A stretch of DNA of 64,000 bases from Streptomyces sp. Ag109_O5-1 (GTDB lineage Bacteria > Actinomycetota > Actinomycetes > Streptomycetales > Streptomycetaceae), in assembly GCF_003814875.1 (NCBI RefSeq), contig NZ_RKQF01000001.1, positions 11,579,956 to 11,643,955 of the forward strand, written 5' to 3'. This document shows positions 9,709-18,813 of this stretch, piece by piece. The notes under the pieces are model-generated. The model saw nothing but the letters and a program-made list of their open reading frames with translations. It ran no database searches and was not told where the DNA came from. Position 1 is the stretch's first letter. The number at the start of each line of letters is the position of its first letter. The translations under genes and the position numbers were made by a program.

Positions 9709-10569
9709 GTGAAACGCGAGCGCGCCACCACACTCCTGAACGACATGCTCGACCGGCTGGAGGTGGGAGGCTGGCCGCTGGACCTCGTCGACGAGATCCT
9801 CGTCTTCGGCTCCTACGCACGCGGCGCACTGAACCCCTCGGACGTCGACATGGTCGTGGAGCACCGCAGGGACGACCGTCTCGTCTCCGAGTTTGTCCAC
9901 GCCCTGTCCTACGGTCGTGACCCTTCCGCCTCGATGAAGCGCGCCCTGAAGGGCAACAGCCGCGGCCTGCAGATCCACTTCGGCGAACGCAAGATCCTCG
10001 AAGCGGAAGGATTCGAACTGACCCCGCTGTGGACGCGGGGCGAACCCGTCGACGCCGCCCGCGCCCGCCTCGCCGCCATCACCCCCGACCCCGCGGCAGG
10101 CCGGGCCCCACGCGACCACATGATCGAAGCCTTCGACGGCATCGACCGCTGGGTCCCGCGCCCGGTCCGCATCACCCTCACCGACCTCGTCGACCGCAAA
10201 GCCGTCACCATCCGCCAACTCCAGCTCCCCGACGCCGAACCAGCCCATCCCGCAGCCCTCGAAGCCCTCACCCGCTGGAGCGAGACCAGCCCGCTGCGCC
10301 GCGCCGCGGCAGCCGTCCTCGCCCACCTCGAAGCCACCTCCCGCCCCCTCGACTCCGTCTACCTCCACGGGGAACCGGTCATCGGCAGCCGCTACAGCAA
10401 CACCACTTGGCAGACCGGCATTGGATTCGGCTGGAGCCATTACCGCGGCATCTCCCACCACCTGCAGGAGGGCACCGACTGGTTCGAGGTCGTCCGCCCC
10501 ACCCCGACCCAGCCCCTGCACACCCTCCACATCACCGCCCAGGACCGCTCCGCCCTACCCTGCCTGTGA
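9709..10569 (+). CDS. Nucleotidyltransferase-domain protein
   Basis: 286 aa. Residues of about 25-50 carry the polymerase-beta type nucleotidyltransferase signature: GSYARGALNPSDVDMVVEH, that is GS followed by D-x-D. The first Asp pair coordinates metal in this superfamily. The remaining 230 residues have no recognised domain. The GTG at 9709 follows GGAGG with seven bases spacing and defines the start; the open frame upstream to 9289 is antisense to the IS21 fragment. Such proteins include MNT-type antitoxins/toxins and drug-modifying enzymes. Without a HEPN partner nearby its role is open. It stands alone among IS remnants. Confidence 0.7.
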   Translation: MKRERATTLLNDMLDRLEVGGWPLDLVDEILVFGSYARGALNPSDVDMVVEHRRDDRLVSEFVHALSYGRDPSASMKRALKGNSRGLQIHFGERKILEAEGFELTPLWTRGEPVDAARARLAAITPDPAAGRAPRDHMIEAFDGIDRWVPRPVRITLTDLVDRKAVTIRQLQLPDAEPAHPAALEALTRWSETSPLRRAAAAVLAHLEATSRPLDSVYLHGEPVIGSRYSNTTWQTGIGFGWSHYRGISHHLQEGTDWFEVVRPTPTQPLHTLHITAQDRSALPCL

Positions 10570-11037
10570 CGGACCGCCATGCCCGGGTGAGTCCCCGCCG
10601 GCCAACGCTGCCGTCCGGCAGACCGGACGGCAAGACTCGCGTCAGATGCCCTGGGCGGCGCTGTGTTGGCGAACGCCTCACCATCGGATGCGCACCACGC
10701 TCTTGGTGCACGCGGTTATGGATCTCTTCAGGCAGACGTGTCGATGTAGGCGCCCAGCCGCTGCCGCCAGACGGCGTCCTGTTCAGGCAGGACAGCGCTT
10801 CGCAGCCTGAGCTTCCGATCGGTGTCAGCTGCTTGGACTGGAGTCATTCCCCGCTACGGGGAGGGGCTGGGTATGGCACTCAACATCGAAATCACCTGGG
10901 ACGAACCGGTCACGATTGGTCTGCTTGAGCAGTTCATGAATTGCAAGGTCGAGCAGGAGCTACGCTGTCTCGTGCGACGCGACGGCTAGAGCCTTCGCAC
11001 CACCCCGTGCCGCCTCCGACGGTCTTCCAACTGCAGC
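10570..11037. other. Spacer with one possible 38-aa ORF
   Basis: Mostly featureless. A possible small gene lies at 10873-10989 (+): it has a GGAGGGG-like ribosome site before the ATG, and the product starts MALNIEITWDEPVTIGLLEQ and ends LRCLVRRDG. It could equally be the front of a gene cut off by the IS5 fragment just downstream. Confidence 0.3.
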
Positions 11038-11361
11038 GTGCCCTCGGCGGTGGCCGCTGTGTATGGAATCCTTAGACGTAGTTTCTTTCGGTGCTGTTGG
11101 CTCGTTGAGCGGTTCGTGGCTGACCTGGTTGAGCGACTGGTTCCGCACGAACTGTGGGTGATTTTCCGGCGGGTGGTGTCGCTAACGGAGGTCAAGCGTC
11201 CGCAGGGCGGTGGCCGACGTCGGGCCGGTGACCGAGAGACGCTGGCCGCAATCATCTTCGTGGCCGCTACTGGCTGCACCTGGCGGCAACTACCACCGGT
11301 CTTCGGCCCTGCATGGCCCACCATCTACTGACGCTTTGCCCAATGGAGCCGGGCGCTCGGG
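11038..11361 (+). pseudogene. IS5-family transposase, N-terminal fragment
   Basis: The N-terminal helix-turn-helix region of an IS5-type transposase is readable: LVERLVPHELWVIFRRVV, RPQGGGRRRAGDRETLAAII, then GCTWRQLPPVFGPAWPTIY. An in-frame TGA near 11330 follows (TAC TGA CGC). The frame then continues RFAQWSRA as in intact copies, so the stop is a point mutation within the family sequence. The element ends abruptly at the stop codon of the DyP peroxidase gene (11362), showing that a deletion or rearrangement brought the two together. Confidence 0.8.
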
Positions 11362-12693
11362 TCACTTGACGTCGGCCAGCCAGCGCAGCGCGCTGAGGCT
11401 CGGCAGGAAGAAGTACTCTCCGCCGCGGGTGATGACAAAACGCTCTACGCCGTGCAGGCGGCGCTGGATGGGGTGCTGCGGGATCGTGAAGGCGCCCGTG
11501 CCGTCGTTGTCGCCCGTGAGCAGGTCCTTCTCCCGGCCGAGGCCGGTGAAGTTGCCGTCGTCCAACCATTGCGACTTCACGAACTCGAACTGCCGCTCCA
11601 GTTGGGAGCCGATGAAGACGAAGACGATGCCACGGTCGGCTCCGTCGTCGTCCAGGACGCCGGCCGGCAGCGGCGGGCCGTAGTTGGTGCCCCGTCGAAT
11701 CATGCGGTGCAGGCGGACGTCGCCGATGATCTCCGAGTCGCGGGGGTTGGCTCGTCTGGCGTGGGCGCTGTGGGGGCAGATCGCGCCCTGCGGATCGGAC
11801 GCGTAGAGGAAGTCGTTGTTGCGCTGGTCGTCCGCTCCCAGGGCCGGGTCGTCGTGCTCGGGCGCCAGGATCAACGGAGCGCCGCTCTGCCAGCGGCCCA
11901 CGATCTTGGCGGCGAGCAGCGACTCCTCTTCCGGGCTGTTGGAGTTGTCGTGGAGATACCGGCGGAAGGCCGCGACGCGCGTGTGCAGCTTCCGCCAGGC
12001 CACGAAGGTGCCGTTGCGGCCCAGCTCGGCCGGCTGCGGCATCGACGGCAGGTTCCCTGTCTCGTCGCGATAGCCGAGCACGTATTCGCCTGCCTTGAGC
12101 GGGGAGCCGTCACCGGGCGGGCTCTCGGCGCCGCTGCCTTCGATCGTGGGGTTGCCGATACCGTCCTTGTAGCCGAAGCTGGTGCGCCCGGTGGACAGTT
12201 GGTAGAAGTCCTGCCGATGAACGGTCTGAAGGCCCGGAAGCTGCGCGTGGGCTTGGCGTGCGCGTTCAATAACGACCGCCAATGACTCCTGGTCGGTGGC
12301 CAGGAGGGACAGCATGACGTGTACCTGGCCGGTGCCGAAGGGCGGCTCCCAGCGTGCCGGCGCGCTCTCCCCGGTATCGCCGATGAGCTCGGCACGTGCC
12401 GCCATGCCCTGCCGGAACTCCGCGGGGAAGCTGTTCAGGGAGGCCGGTGGGACCTGGAGCGCCTCGAGGCCCCGACACGTCAGTCCGACGTTGAGGAGCG
12501 CGGGCAGGTCCGGTTGCCACCAGTTGGCAGCGGAGTCGACCAGCTCGGCCAGGCGTCCCATCAACTGACGGCCGGCACCTGGATCGTCCACACGCAGCAG
12601 GATGTAGGTGCCGACGTACGGTGACGGCCGGTTGCGCAGCACAATGCCCTGGATCTCGTCCAGCTGCAGCGGTGGGGCTTCGGTCGCTGTCAT
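11362..12693 (-). CDS. DyP-type heme peroxidase
   Basis: 443 aa; a heme peroxidase of the dye-decolourising type, which oxidises varied aromatic or other substrates with H2O2. The family motif GXXDG is seen as GYKDG at residues 174-178 (catalytic Asp177). The proximal heme ligand is His311 in AHARRANPRD, and an RRGTNYGPP block with the expected arginine lies near 333-341. The length fits the longer, cytosolic DyP classes. There is no Tat signal and no C-terminal encapsulin-targeting tail. The ATG at 12693 follows GGAGGG. It is the last gene of a four-gene minus-strand run, 44 bases after the TPR gene. The natural substrate is not evident. Confidence 0.92.
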   Translation of the reverse strand: MTATEAPPLQLDEIQGIVLRNRPSPYVGTYILLRVDDPGAGRQLMGRLAELVDSAANWWQPDLPALLNVGLTCRGLEALQVPPASLNSFPAEFRQGMAARAELIGDTGESAPARWEPPFGTGQVHVMLSLLATDQESLAVVIERARQAHAQLPGLQTVHRQDFYQLSTGRTSFGYKDGIGNPTIEGSGAESPPGDGSPLKAGEYVLGYRDETGNLPSMPQPAELGRNGTFVAWRKLHTRVAAFRRYLHDNSNSPEEESLLAAKIVGRWQSGAPLILAPEHDDPALGADDQRNNDFLYASDPQGAICPHSAHARRANPRDSEIIGDVRLHRMIRRGTNYGPPLPAGVLDDDGADRGIVFVFIGSQLERQFEFVKSQWLDDGNFTGLGREKDLLTGDNDGTGAFTIPQHPIQRRLHGVERFVITRGGEYFFLPSLSALRWLADVK

Positions 12694-12737
12694 GTCGTCC
12701 CTCCGGAAGGGTGCCGGATGATTTGTACCAATTTCCC

Positions 12738-13811
12738 CTATCGTCGGCACTGTCCGACACGGCGCATCGCGCGATCGACGAGTGCGTGGGCGCGTGGGGT
12801 CGCCCGAAGGACGAGGTTGTGCCGCGCGAGCCGGAGTGCTCGTTGGGGATCGCCGCCGACGGTCAGCCAGAACTCCGCCGCGTGATCGGCGTACGCCTCG
12901 GGGTGGCGCGCCATCAATTCCTCGTAGCGCGCGCCAGCGTGGGCACGCCAGAACCGAGCCTCCGCCGACGCCTCGGACTGGCACAGGAGGCGGGCGAGCC
13001 GGCTGGTGTAGTCGGGATCGTCGCTGATGAGGGCCAGCCGGCGCAGGCGCTCGATCGCCACGGCCATCCTGCCTTCGGCGGCGTCGGTCTCAGCGAGCCG
13101 GCCTTGCGTCGGCACGTAGGACGGCAGTCGGGAAGCGGCCGACTCCAGCCAGGTGCGCGCGCTCACCAGGCGTCCCTGGGCCAGCCGCATCTGCCCGCAC
13201 TGGAATTCGAGGACCGCCAGTGGAAACGGACTGACCCCGCGATAGGCGCGTCTGGCCGCCAGAAACCACGTCTCGGCCTCGTCCGCCTCGCCGCTCTCGG
13301 CATGACAGCGGGCCATGGCGCCGAGGGTCCTGAAGTCCTGCCGCCTCGACAGCCCCTGCCGAAGCAGCGCCAGCGCCTCGTCGTAGCGCCCGACCGTCTG
13401 GCAGACGGCTGCTCGCTCCTCGTCCACGGTTCGCCGATCGAGTCCCAGCGCAGCCGCCGCGTCCAGATCGTCCAGCGCCGCCGCGAACCGGTGGAAGAGG
13501 CCCCGCAGCCGGGCGCGCGCCAGAAGCGAGCGAGGATCGCGCGGCGCCTGGTCGACGAACGTCTCGGCCAGCGAGGCAGCGCGCTCGGTCTCGTCGATGC
13601 GGCCCCGTACGTGCCCGCGCAGGGCGGTCAGCTCCACCAACTCGCCCCAGCCGTCGGCGGTGAGTCTTCCTCGTGTCGCCTGCGACGTCAGACCTTCGAT
13701 GCGTGCGTCGAGGTTGCCCATGGCAATGACGCCGGCTGTCGTGGGCGGCCCGCCCGCAAGGTCGGGTCCTCTCGCGCCGCCGGCACGAGTGCCCGCCGTG
13801 GAGCTGCTCAT
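12738..13811 (-). CDS. TPR-repeat protein
   Basis: 357 aa, built almost wholly of helical pairs in TPR style. Examples are YDEALALLRQGLSRRQDF, LARARLRGLFHRFAAALDDL and SARTWLESAASRLPS. There are about eight repeats from residue 35 to 340. There is no enzyme motif, signal peptide or membrane segment. Its ATG overlaps the stop of the DUF4331 gene (ATGA), so it is coupled to it; an alternative internal start is Met31. TPR proteins act as scaffolds, so it may hold the DUF4331 protein and the DyP peroxidase together (inference from operon order). Confidence 0.8.
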   Translation of the reverse strand: MSSSTAGTRAGGARGPDLAGGPPTTAGVIAMGNLDARIEGLTSQATRGRLTADGWGELVELTALRGHVRGRIDETERAASLAETFVDQAPRDPRSLLARARLRGLFHRFAAALDDLDAAAALGLDRRTVDEERAAVCQTVGRYDEALALLRQGLSRRQDFRTLGAMARCHAESGEADEAETWFLAARRAYRGVSPFPLAVLEFQCGQMRLAQGRLVSARTWLESAASRLPSYVPTQGRLAETDAAEGRMAVAIERLRRLALISDDPDYTSRLARLLCQSEASAEARFWRAHAGARYEELMARHPEAYADHAAEFWLTVGGDPQRALRLARHNLVLRATPRAHALVDRAMRRVGQCRR

Positions 13812-14965
13812 TGGCTCGCGGCAACCGTCGGGATGGTGGCCGCCTGCTGGGGCGGGTTCGGGTTGGCCGGTGCCAGGTACGGAAACTCACGCGAAGCCGG
13901 GACGGTCGCGTCGCAGCCGTCGCTCACGCGTGGGCCATGGCCCGCGTTGACGATCAGCGTGTAGAGCGTGTCGATGACATCGTCGTTGGGCGACCGGCCG
14001 CCACAGCTCGCATGCTCCCGTCCCTCCAGCAGGGCCCGCTCGATCTCGAAATAGCTGTCCTCCGCGTACGGCTTGGCCGCGTCCACGACCAGGAAGTCCG
14101 CGAGCAGCAGCTCCGTCAGCGGATGCGTCCCGTCCGGCTGTGTCGTCCAGTCCGCCTTGCCGTCGAGACCGTCGAAGAAGACCAGGTTGGCGTTGAGCCG
14201 GGCGCGATAGGCGTCCACGTAGCTCGGACCCAGCCGGAACGGGTCTTCCTCGTTGTAGAGATCGCGCAGGTCCACGACCCTGTTGGCGGTGTCGACCCCG
14301 TTGTCCGACATCAGGATGTTCTTGACCTCAGGGCGGCCGAGGCGTTCGAGGCGCACGGGATACGGCCCCGCCGTGACGGTTTCCGCCGCAACGGCGAAGA
14401 CGCTCCCCGAGGCCGCCCCGAACACCCTGGCGACGTCAAGCTCTACCACGAGGGCCAGGACGTCGGCGCCCTCCAGAGTGTTGATGCCCTTCGGCACGAA
14501 GGCGAGCCGCCGGCTCGCCCGCGTCTCCACTTCCCTCGCCACGTCCATGAAGAAGGGATCCAGCCGCAGCCCGGCATAGCAGCGCACGCCATGCCCCTCG
14601 CCGCCCCGCTCGTCATTCACCAGAAACGAAACCGATTCCCCGCTCGGCAGTACGCACGTTCCCTGCTGCGCCGGCTCCCCGCCGTCACCCGGTCCGACCG
14701 GCGCCGAGAAGGTGCAGGTCAGCGCGAATTCGTCCGTGCCGACATCGAAGAGCGAACCGGAATCCCTCACCGGAACGGATGCCGGACGGACGCGGAAGCG
14801 ATAGCTTGCAGCGTCGGAGAACAGGGCTCCCGGCCTCGCATTGGGAAAGACATTCATGACAAGGACGAGCCGACCCGCCTGGGAGGGGCTGGGAAAGGCA
14901 AAAAGGTCGGTCAGGTCTATGGCCGGATCGGCCAAGGCGCGGGTTCCGGAAAGATGGTCGGACAT
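13808..14965 (-). CDS. DUF4331 family protein
   Basis: 385 aa. The start MSDHLSGTRALADPAIDLTD and the block FPSPSQAGRLVLVMNVFPNA are characteristic of DUF4331. So are the later VKNILMSDNGVDTANRVVDL and the C-terminal LTELLLADFLVVD. The family is predicted all-beta and its biochemical role is not established; members often sit with peroxidase or TPR genes. No secretion signal is visible here, unlike many members. The overlap with the TPR gene and the same-strand run to the DyP gene suggest joint function. Confidence 0.85.
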   Translation of the reverse strand: MSDHLSGTRALADPAIDLTDLFAFPSPSQAGRLVLVMNVFPNARPGALFSDAASYRFRVRPASVPVRDSGSLFDVGTDEFALTCTFSAPVGPGDGGEPAQQGTCVLPSGESVSFLVNDERGGEGHGVRCYAGLRLDPFFMDVAREVETRASRRLAFVPKGINTLEGADVLALVVELDVARVFGAASGSVFAVAAETVTAGPYPVRLERLGRPEVKNILMSDNGVDTANRVVDLRDLYNEEDPFRLGPSYVDAYRARLNANLVFFDGLDGKADWTTQPDGTHPLTELLLADFLVVDAAKPYAEDSYFEIERALLEGREHASCGGRSPNDDVIDTLYTLIVNAGHGPRVSDGCDATVPASREFPYLAPANPNPPQQAATIPTVAASQ

Positions 14966-15080
14966 GATGCTGCGACCTCCACTGACGGGGCCCGGCCGAC
15001 GGCCTCGCAGCGTTGCCGGGCCGCCTGGTGGTGCCCAGGCGCCATGGCCACGGCTACAGCACCTGGACGCGAGGCAACTG

Positions 15081-15605
15081 CTAGGCGGACGCGGTGTCCA
15101 GCAACGCGTTGAACGCCTGCGTGACCTTCTGCGCCTTGGTGGTGTCCTCGACCGTCATGGTCGGATTGGAGGCGTACCACATGTCCGCCTCCACGATTTT
15201 CGTCGCCAGCCAGTCGGACATGTGCGGATCGCTCGCCCCGGGCCAGCCCTCAACAGTATCTTCGAACATTTCGTCGAACCACGGCCCGGCGTTGGTGAAA
15301 ATGTCAGCCATGTACGGCTTGAAGTCACCGTCATAGGTGACCGCGCCAAGGACCTGGGTGTCATTGTTGATGAAGGTAACGCGGAAGTCGTGGACAGTAC
15401 CGACGAGCTTTTCGTAGTGCCAGGCGTCGTCCTGGATCTTGGCGGCCTTCTGGTGGAACCTCTCTGCCCCGCCTGGCTTGGCATCGAAGAGAACGGTGAT
15501 TTCCGCTACCTCCCCGACGCGCTTGCCGAGACCGTCGGGTTGCCTGGCCACGGTGGGAGTCGCGTCCCCCGGAACCGCCGACTGCGCAGAACCCTGTGTT
15601 GTCAT
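15081..15605 (-). CDS. Unknown 174-aa protein of the DyP/DUF4331 cluster
   Basis: I do not recognise this family with certainty. After a 25-residue polar start comes a compact domain rich in aromatic residues: VAEITVLFDAKPGGAERFHQ, VHDFRVTFINNDTQVLGAV, and YDGDFKPYMADIF with DEMFEDTVEGWP. The alternation of strands and amphipathic helices resembles a dimeric alpha/beta barrel, the fold that also underlies DyP peroxidases, but this is only a guess. A GGAGAGGGAG-like site precedes the ATG. It is the first gene of the minus-strand run that ends with the peroxidase, 115 bases before the DUF4331 start. Confidence 0.6.
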   Translation of the reverse strand: MTTQGSAQSAVPGDATPTVARQPDGLGKRVGEVAEITVLFDAKPGGAERFHQKAAKIQDDAWHYEKLVGTVHDFRVTFINNDTQVLGAVTYDGDFKPYMADIFTNAGPWFDEMFEDTVEGWPGASDPHMSDWLATKIVEADMWYASNPTMTVEDTTKAQKVTQAFNALLDTASA

Positions 15606-16020
15606 GACTCCCTCTCCTTTTGATCACTTATCGGCTGGTCTGCGGGCTCTCCTCCGTTCTGAGCGCCTTCCGAAATGCCTACAAAGCCAGCTTTGTCGTC
15701 CTCCGGGGCGTCGGCAAGACGATCACGCTCCCTGGGCCGACGGTGGCGGCGTCCAGATCATGAGCGGAAACACGAAAGTGCCCTTGACCTGCAACGGTAG
15801 GACTTGGCGAGGGTCCTGTTAGCTGCAAGGAAAAGAGCACTTTCCAGCTGCGAGGCCCATCTCGTCCTTCCCGCGCGTCCGTGCCCAGGGAGAGGGCCAC
15901 CACGTAATCTCGCGGCTCCCGCGTGTGCCGGCAGGCGCGCAACGGAAACGATACGGGGACGGCGGAAGATTGCTGAGGTGGTCCCCACGGACGAGGAATG
16001 GTTGTCCGTTCAGCTTGGCC
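15606..16020. other. No recognised gene; promoter region of DyP cluster
   Basis: About 415 bases between the tautomerase-like gene and the 174-aa gene, both on the minus strand. No protein-like reading was found. The promoter for the DyP cluster should lie here. Confidence 0.4.
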
Positions 16021-16536
16021 TCATGAGGGCCGCGCCGCTGAATACTTGGCAGCGTTCACCTTCAATTCAGACCAGCGCTCGGGATCCTGATCGGTACCGA
16101 CAAGGTGGCCGATTTCTAGCGCAGAATAGGTGCTCCCGCTGCACCCCCAGCTGCCCTCCGGGATCTCGATGAGCAACGCGTAGATTCGCAGCAGGTATGC
16201 GGGCGAAACGTGGACGCCGTTCAACTCGGTCTCTGATCCATCATCGCCGAGCACGGTGAGGAATGCTTTGCCGATCGCAGTGTGCGCGGCTTCGCGTCGC
16301 TTTTGGGTGAAGAAGCCGGCAGCGGTGATTCCCTCGACGAGCCAGAACGGTTCATTCCCCAGGAAGCAGTTCTGCTGAGGTATCTCATTGAACACGATGA
16401 ATGTACCGTTGCGGGCTGCCTCGGTAATCGGATCGACCTCTTGGGTCATCACGGCATCGATGAGCAGCGGGGCGAGTTGCTGCTTTTGTTCAGCGGTGAG
16501 CGAATTCTCGGGGCAGGTGACGCGGATGACGGGCAT
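16021..16536 (-). CDS. Tautomerase-superfamily-like protein
   Basis: 171 aa. After Met removal the chain begins with Pro (MPVIRVTCPENSLTAEQKQQ), the hallmark of the 4-oxalocrotonate tautomerase superfamily, where Pro1 is the catalytic base. The second half has a further beta-alpha unit (GFFTQKRREAAHTAIGKAFL, then HVSPAYLLRIYALLIEIPEG). The length suits a fused double-unit member rather than the 62-aa monomer. A clear AAGGAG lies before the ATG. Substrate unknown. It is upstream of, and in the same direction as, the DyP cluster, but 415 bases away, so co-transcription is uncertain. Confidence 0.65.
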   Translation of the reverse strand: MPVIRVTCPENSLTAEQKQQLAPLLIDAVMTQEVDPITEAARNGTFIVFNEIPQQNCFLGNEPFWLVEGITAAGFFTQKRREAAHTAIGKAFLTVLGDDGSETELNGVHVSPAYLLRIYALLIEIPEGSWGCSGSTYSALEIGHLVGTDQDPERWSELKVNAAKYSAARPS

Positions 16537-17089
16537 GATTGAACTCCTTCCCCGCTGGCTTTCCTTATCGGCGTCTATGTCGGTCGGTCACAGCATGCGA
16601 ACTGACTCTCCTATATGGCGATCGCCAGCACTTGAATAAGCGCAGAAGTGCACCCTAATGTCGACGCGGAGGGGTGGATCTGGAGCAGCCAGCCCGACGC
16701 GAGACCGCCTAAGACGGCACACCCTATGAGAGGTGCGGAGGCGGACGGTTTCAAATTTCCTGCGTCTACGCCTTCGCCGTTCAATACTTCGACGGACCTG
16801 CCCTCGTTCGCCGTCAGTGAACTCCTTCAGCCGCCACTCGGGCGAGTGAGGAACCGCTGGGTGTTGGCGATGTCGGCGAGCAGGGCGACTACCGCCGTGC
16901 TGACCCGAACCATGGTCCTGGGTGTCACCCGATCGGTGGCCGTTCTGAAGAAGCTCAGTGAAGCTAGTTCATCGTTACTCCATATAGAACCCGCTGCAAC
17001 CAGGGAGGTCGACTCGGGCCGGCTCTGGGCCGTGCGGAGGCGGACAACGACGATCAACGCCGACAACAACCGACGGCTAAGACCGTGTC
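16537..17089. other. No recognised gene
   Basis: About 550 bases. A minus-strand reading near 16850-16990 (RVSTAVVALLADIANTQRFL) has protein-like character but is bounded by stops and matches nothing I know. The region is probably debris next to the IS5 fragment. Confidence 0.35.
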
Positions 17090-17713
17090 CTACGTGGTGA
17101 GGCGGACGAGGCGCTTGTAGCAGCAGAGGGCAGCTGCGAGTCCGAGGAAGGCCAGGTAGTTGCGGGGATGGCGCTCGTAGCGGGGGCTGAGCCTGCGGTA
17201 GCCGGACAGCCACGACATCGTGCGCTCGATCACCCACCTTCGACGCCCTAAGCGTTCGCTGGATTCAATACCCTTGCGGGCGATGCGCACTCCGATCCGC
17301 TTGCCGCGCAGCCATTTCCGCAGATCGGCCCGGTCGTAGGCTTTGTCTGCGTGGAGGCGCTGGGGCTTGAAGTGCCGGCCGCGGTGGGGGTCGTGTCTCG
17401 TTTGGTGACCCTCGATCATGGGCTTCAGCCCTTCGCTGTCGTGGGTGTTGCCGGCCGAGATACCGACGAGAAGAGGCAGGCCGTTCGCGTCCGACAGGAC
17501 GTGCATCTTGGAGCCCGGCTTGCCCCGGTCCATGGGGCTCGGACCTGTATGTTCGCCCCCTTTTTAGCCCTGACATGGGCGGTGTCGAGGACAACACGGG
17601 TGACGTCGATCAGGCCAGCGTCGTCGAGACGGTGCAGCACGGCTTCGTGCAGGCGGCCCCAGACGCCGGCTCTCGACCAGATCAGGAACCGGCGGTGGGC
17701 GGTCGACTTCGAT
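17090..17713 (-). pseudogene. IS5-family (IS427-like) transposase, N-terminus lost
   Basis: Two overlapping frames together give the catalytic part of an IS5 transposase. The first has SAWRR-type HTH remnant then FLIWSRAGVWGRLHEAVLH and VLDTAHVRAKKG; the second has MDRGKPGSKMHVLSDANGLP, LHADKAYDRADLRKWL and WVIERTMSWLSGYRRLSPRY (the final Glu region). The two frames are joined by a -1 shift at an A5G5 run, as in IS427-group elements. The first 80 or so residues are missing, since unrelated sequence replaces them beyond 17713, so the copy is dead. Confidence 0.82.
17556..17565 (-). promoter_or_regulatory. Slippery run for -1 frameshift in IS5 transposase
   Basis: On the minus strand the sequence is AAAAAGGGGG inside GCT AAA AAG GGG GCG. 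A -1 shift here joins ...HVRAKKG to the frame that carries the rest of the transposase. IS427-group IS5 elements are known to use programmed shifts at such runs. Confidence 0.6.
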
Positions 17714-17821
17714 TCCATCGACGTCAGCGACGCTCGGTTCACCTGACATCGGTTCCGTACGTGGCGCGTGCTGAGCGGAACTGGCCGGTCACACTTCCCA
17801 CCCACCCTCTCAATGGCTGTC

Positions 17822-17993
17822 TCTCCTGCGTCGGCACGACTATCACGTCGACATCGCAGGCGGGTTCACCGCGGCACAGTACGTCTACGACACCGTGGAA
17901 GCAGACGGGATCCGCCTGCCCACCAAACGCCGGGCCTACCGAAGCGATGCGGGCAATCACCCGATCCTGGACCAGACGGTGGTCGTTCGTCTC
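17822..17993 (+). pseudogene. Detached C-terminal piece of a split gene (plus strand)
   Basis: The plus strand reads LLRRHDYHVDIAGGFTAAQY and then EADGIRLPTKRRAYRSDAG, ending at DQTVVV. This is the C-terminal part of the same unknown family whose N-terminal part lies on the opposite strand at 17994-18426. The piece has no start, lacks the last ten or so residues of the family, and changes strand abruptly at 17993/17994. The family assignment comes from recollection of its conserved pattern and should be tested by search. Confidence 0.55.
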
Positions 17994-18426
17994 CTTCCCG
18001 CCATGGTTCGATTTCGGTGACGGTGAAGCCGGGCATCGACAGCAGGAAGGGCGTCGTGAGATACGTCCACAGCGCGTATCCGTTGAAGTAGGCGCGGTCC
18101 AGTGGGTCCCAGGGGGTGTCGAGCTCGTGGCCTGAGAACGACTTCCGCGGTTGGTCGCGTTCGGCCACGACGCGGCCGTCGAGTTTTTCGATGCTGATTC
18201 GGTCGGCCGTGAAGTCGGTCTTCTGGTCTGGGGCGCCGAACGGCGTCACGGAGGCGTGCTGCTCGTGCAGCCAGACGGTCATCTCCCGGGGGGTGGGATC
18301 CTGCGGCATCCCCTTGATGACGAACATGTCGCCACCTCTGACGATGGTGGCGCGGACCGTGGTGAGTGCGTTCCAGCGGGCGAGGCCACCATGGGCATCG
18401 AGAACCTCTGCGAGCAACGTGTTCAT
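17994..18426 (-). pseudogene. N-terminal piece of the split gene (minus strand)
   Basis: About 144 residues of an uncharacterised actinobacterial protein: MNTLLAEVLDAHGGLARWNA, ATIVRGGDMFVIKGM, DRISIEKLDGRVVAERDQP, LDTPWDPLDRAYFNGYALWT. The reading is good up to EPWREGDE, after which it meets the inverted C-terminal piece. The ATG at 18426 opens with the family's usual N-terminus; a longer frame to 18474 exists. The middle 40-45 residues are missing from both pieces, so this gene was broken by an inversion with deletion. Confidence 0.6.
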
Positions 18427-18813
18427 GTCGGTGTCCTGCTCGGTCGTGCCAGGCGGCGGTGGCCGAAGGGCCATCGATTGGGCAGCCCGGCTTCGGCGAC
18501 GCAGCCGCAGCGAGGCGATCCGCGGTGACCCTCATCAGCCGGGCGACCCTCTCATCGTTCACTGGTTCACGGGCGTCACGCACCCGGGCGCTCATCCTGG
18601 GGACGCTGTAGGCCCAGTCGGAACCGGCGTGGACGACGAGTATCCGCTGGTCAACCCTGCGTCCACGGCGTTGGCGCGCGGCGTTTCGGTGCGGTCCGTT
18701 GATGAAGGTCGTAGGGGTTCCATCGTCCCCCGCTTCGTGCAGGGCCGCAGCTGGGTGACTGCGGCGGCGCAGCCCCTGGCCGCCGGGCAAGCTGGAAGGC
18801 GGAGGTGGTTCCC
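18427..18813. other. No recognised gene
   Basis: About 390 bases between the divergent split-gene fragment and the SpoIIE-type regulator. Long open frames exist on both strands but are composition artefacts. Promoters for both neighbours should lie here. Confidence 0.35.
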
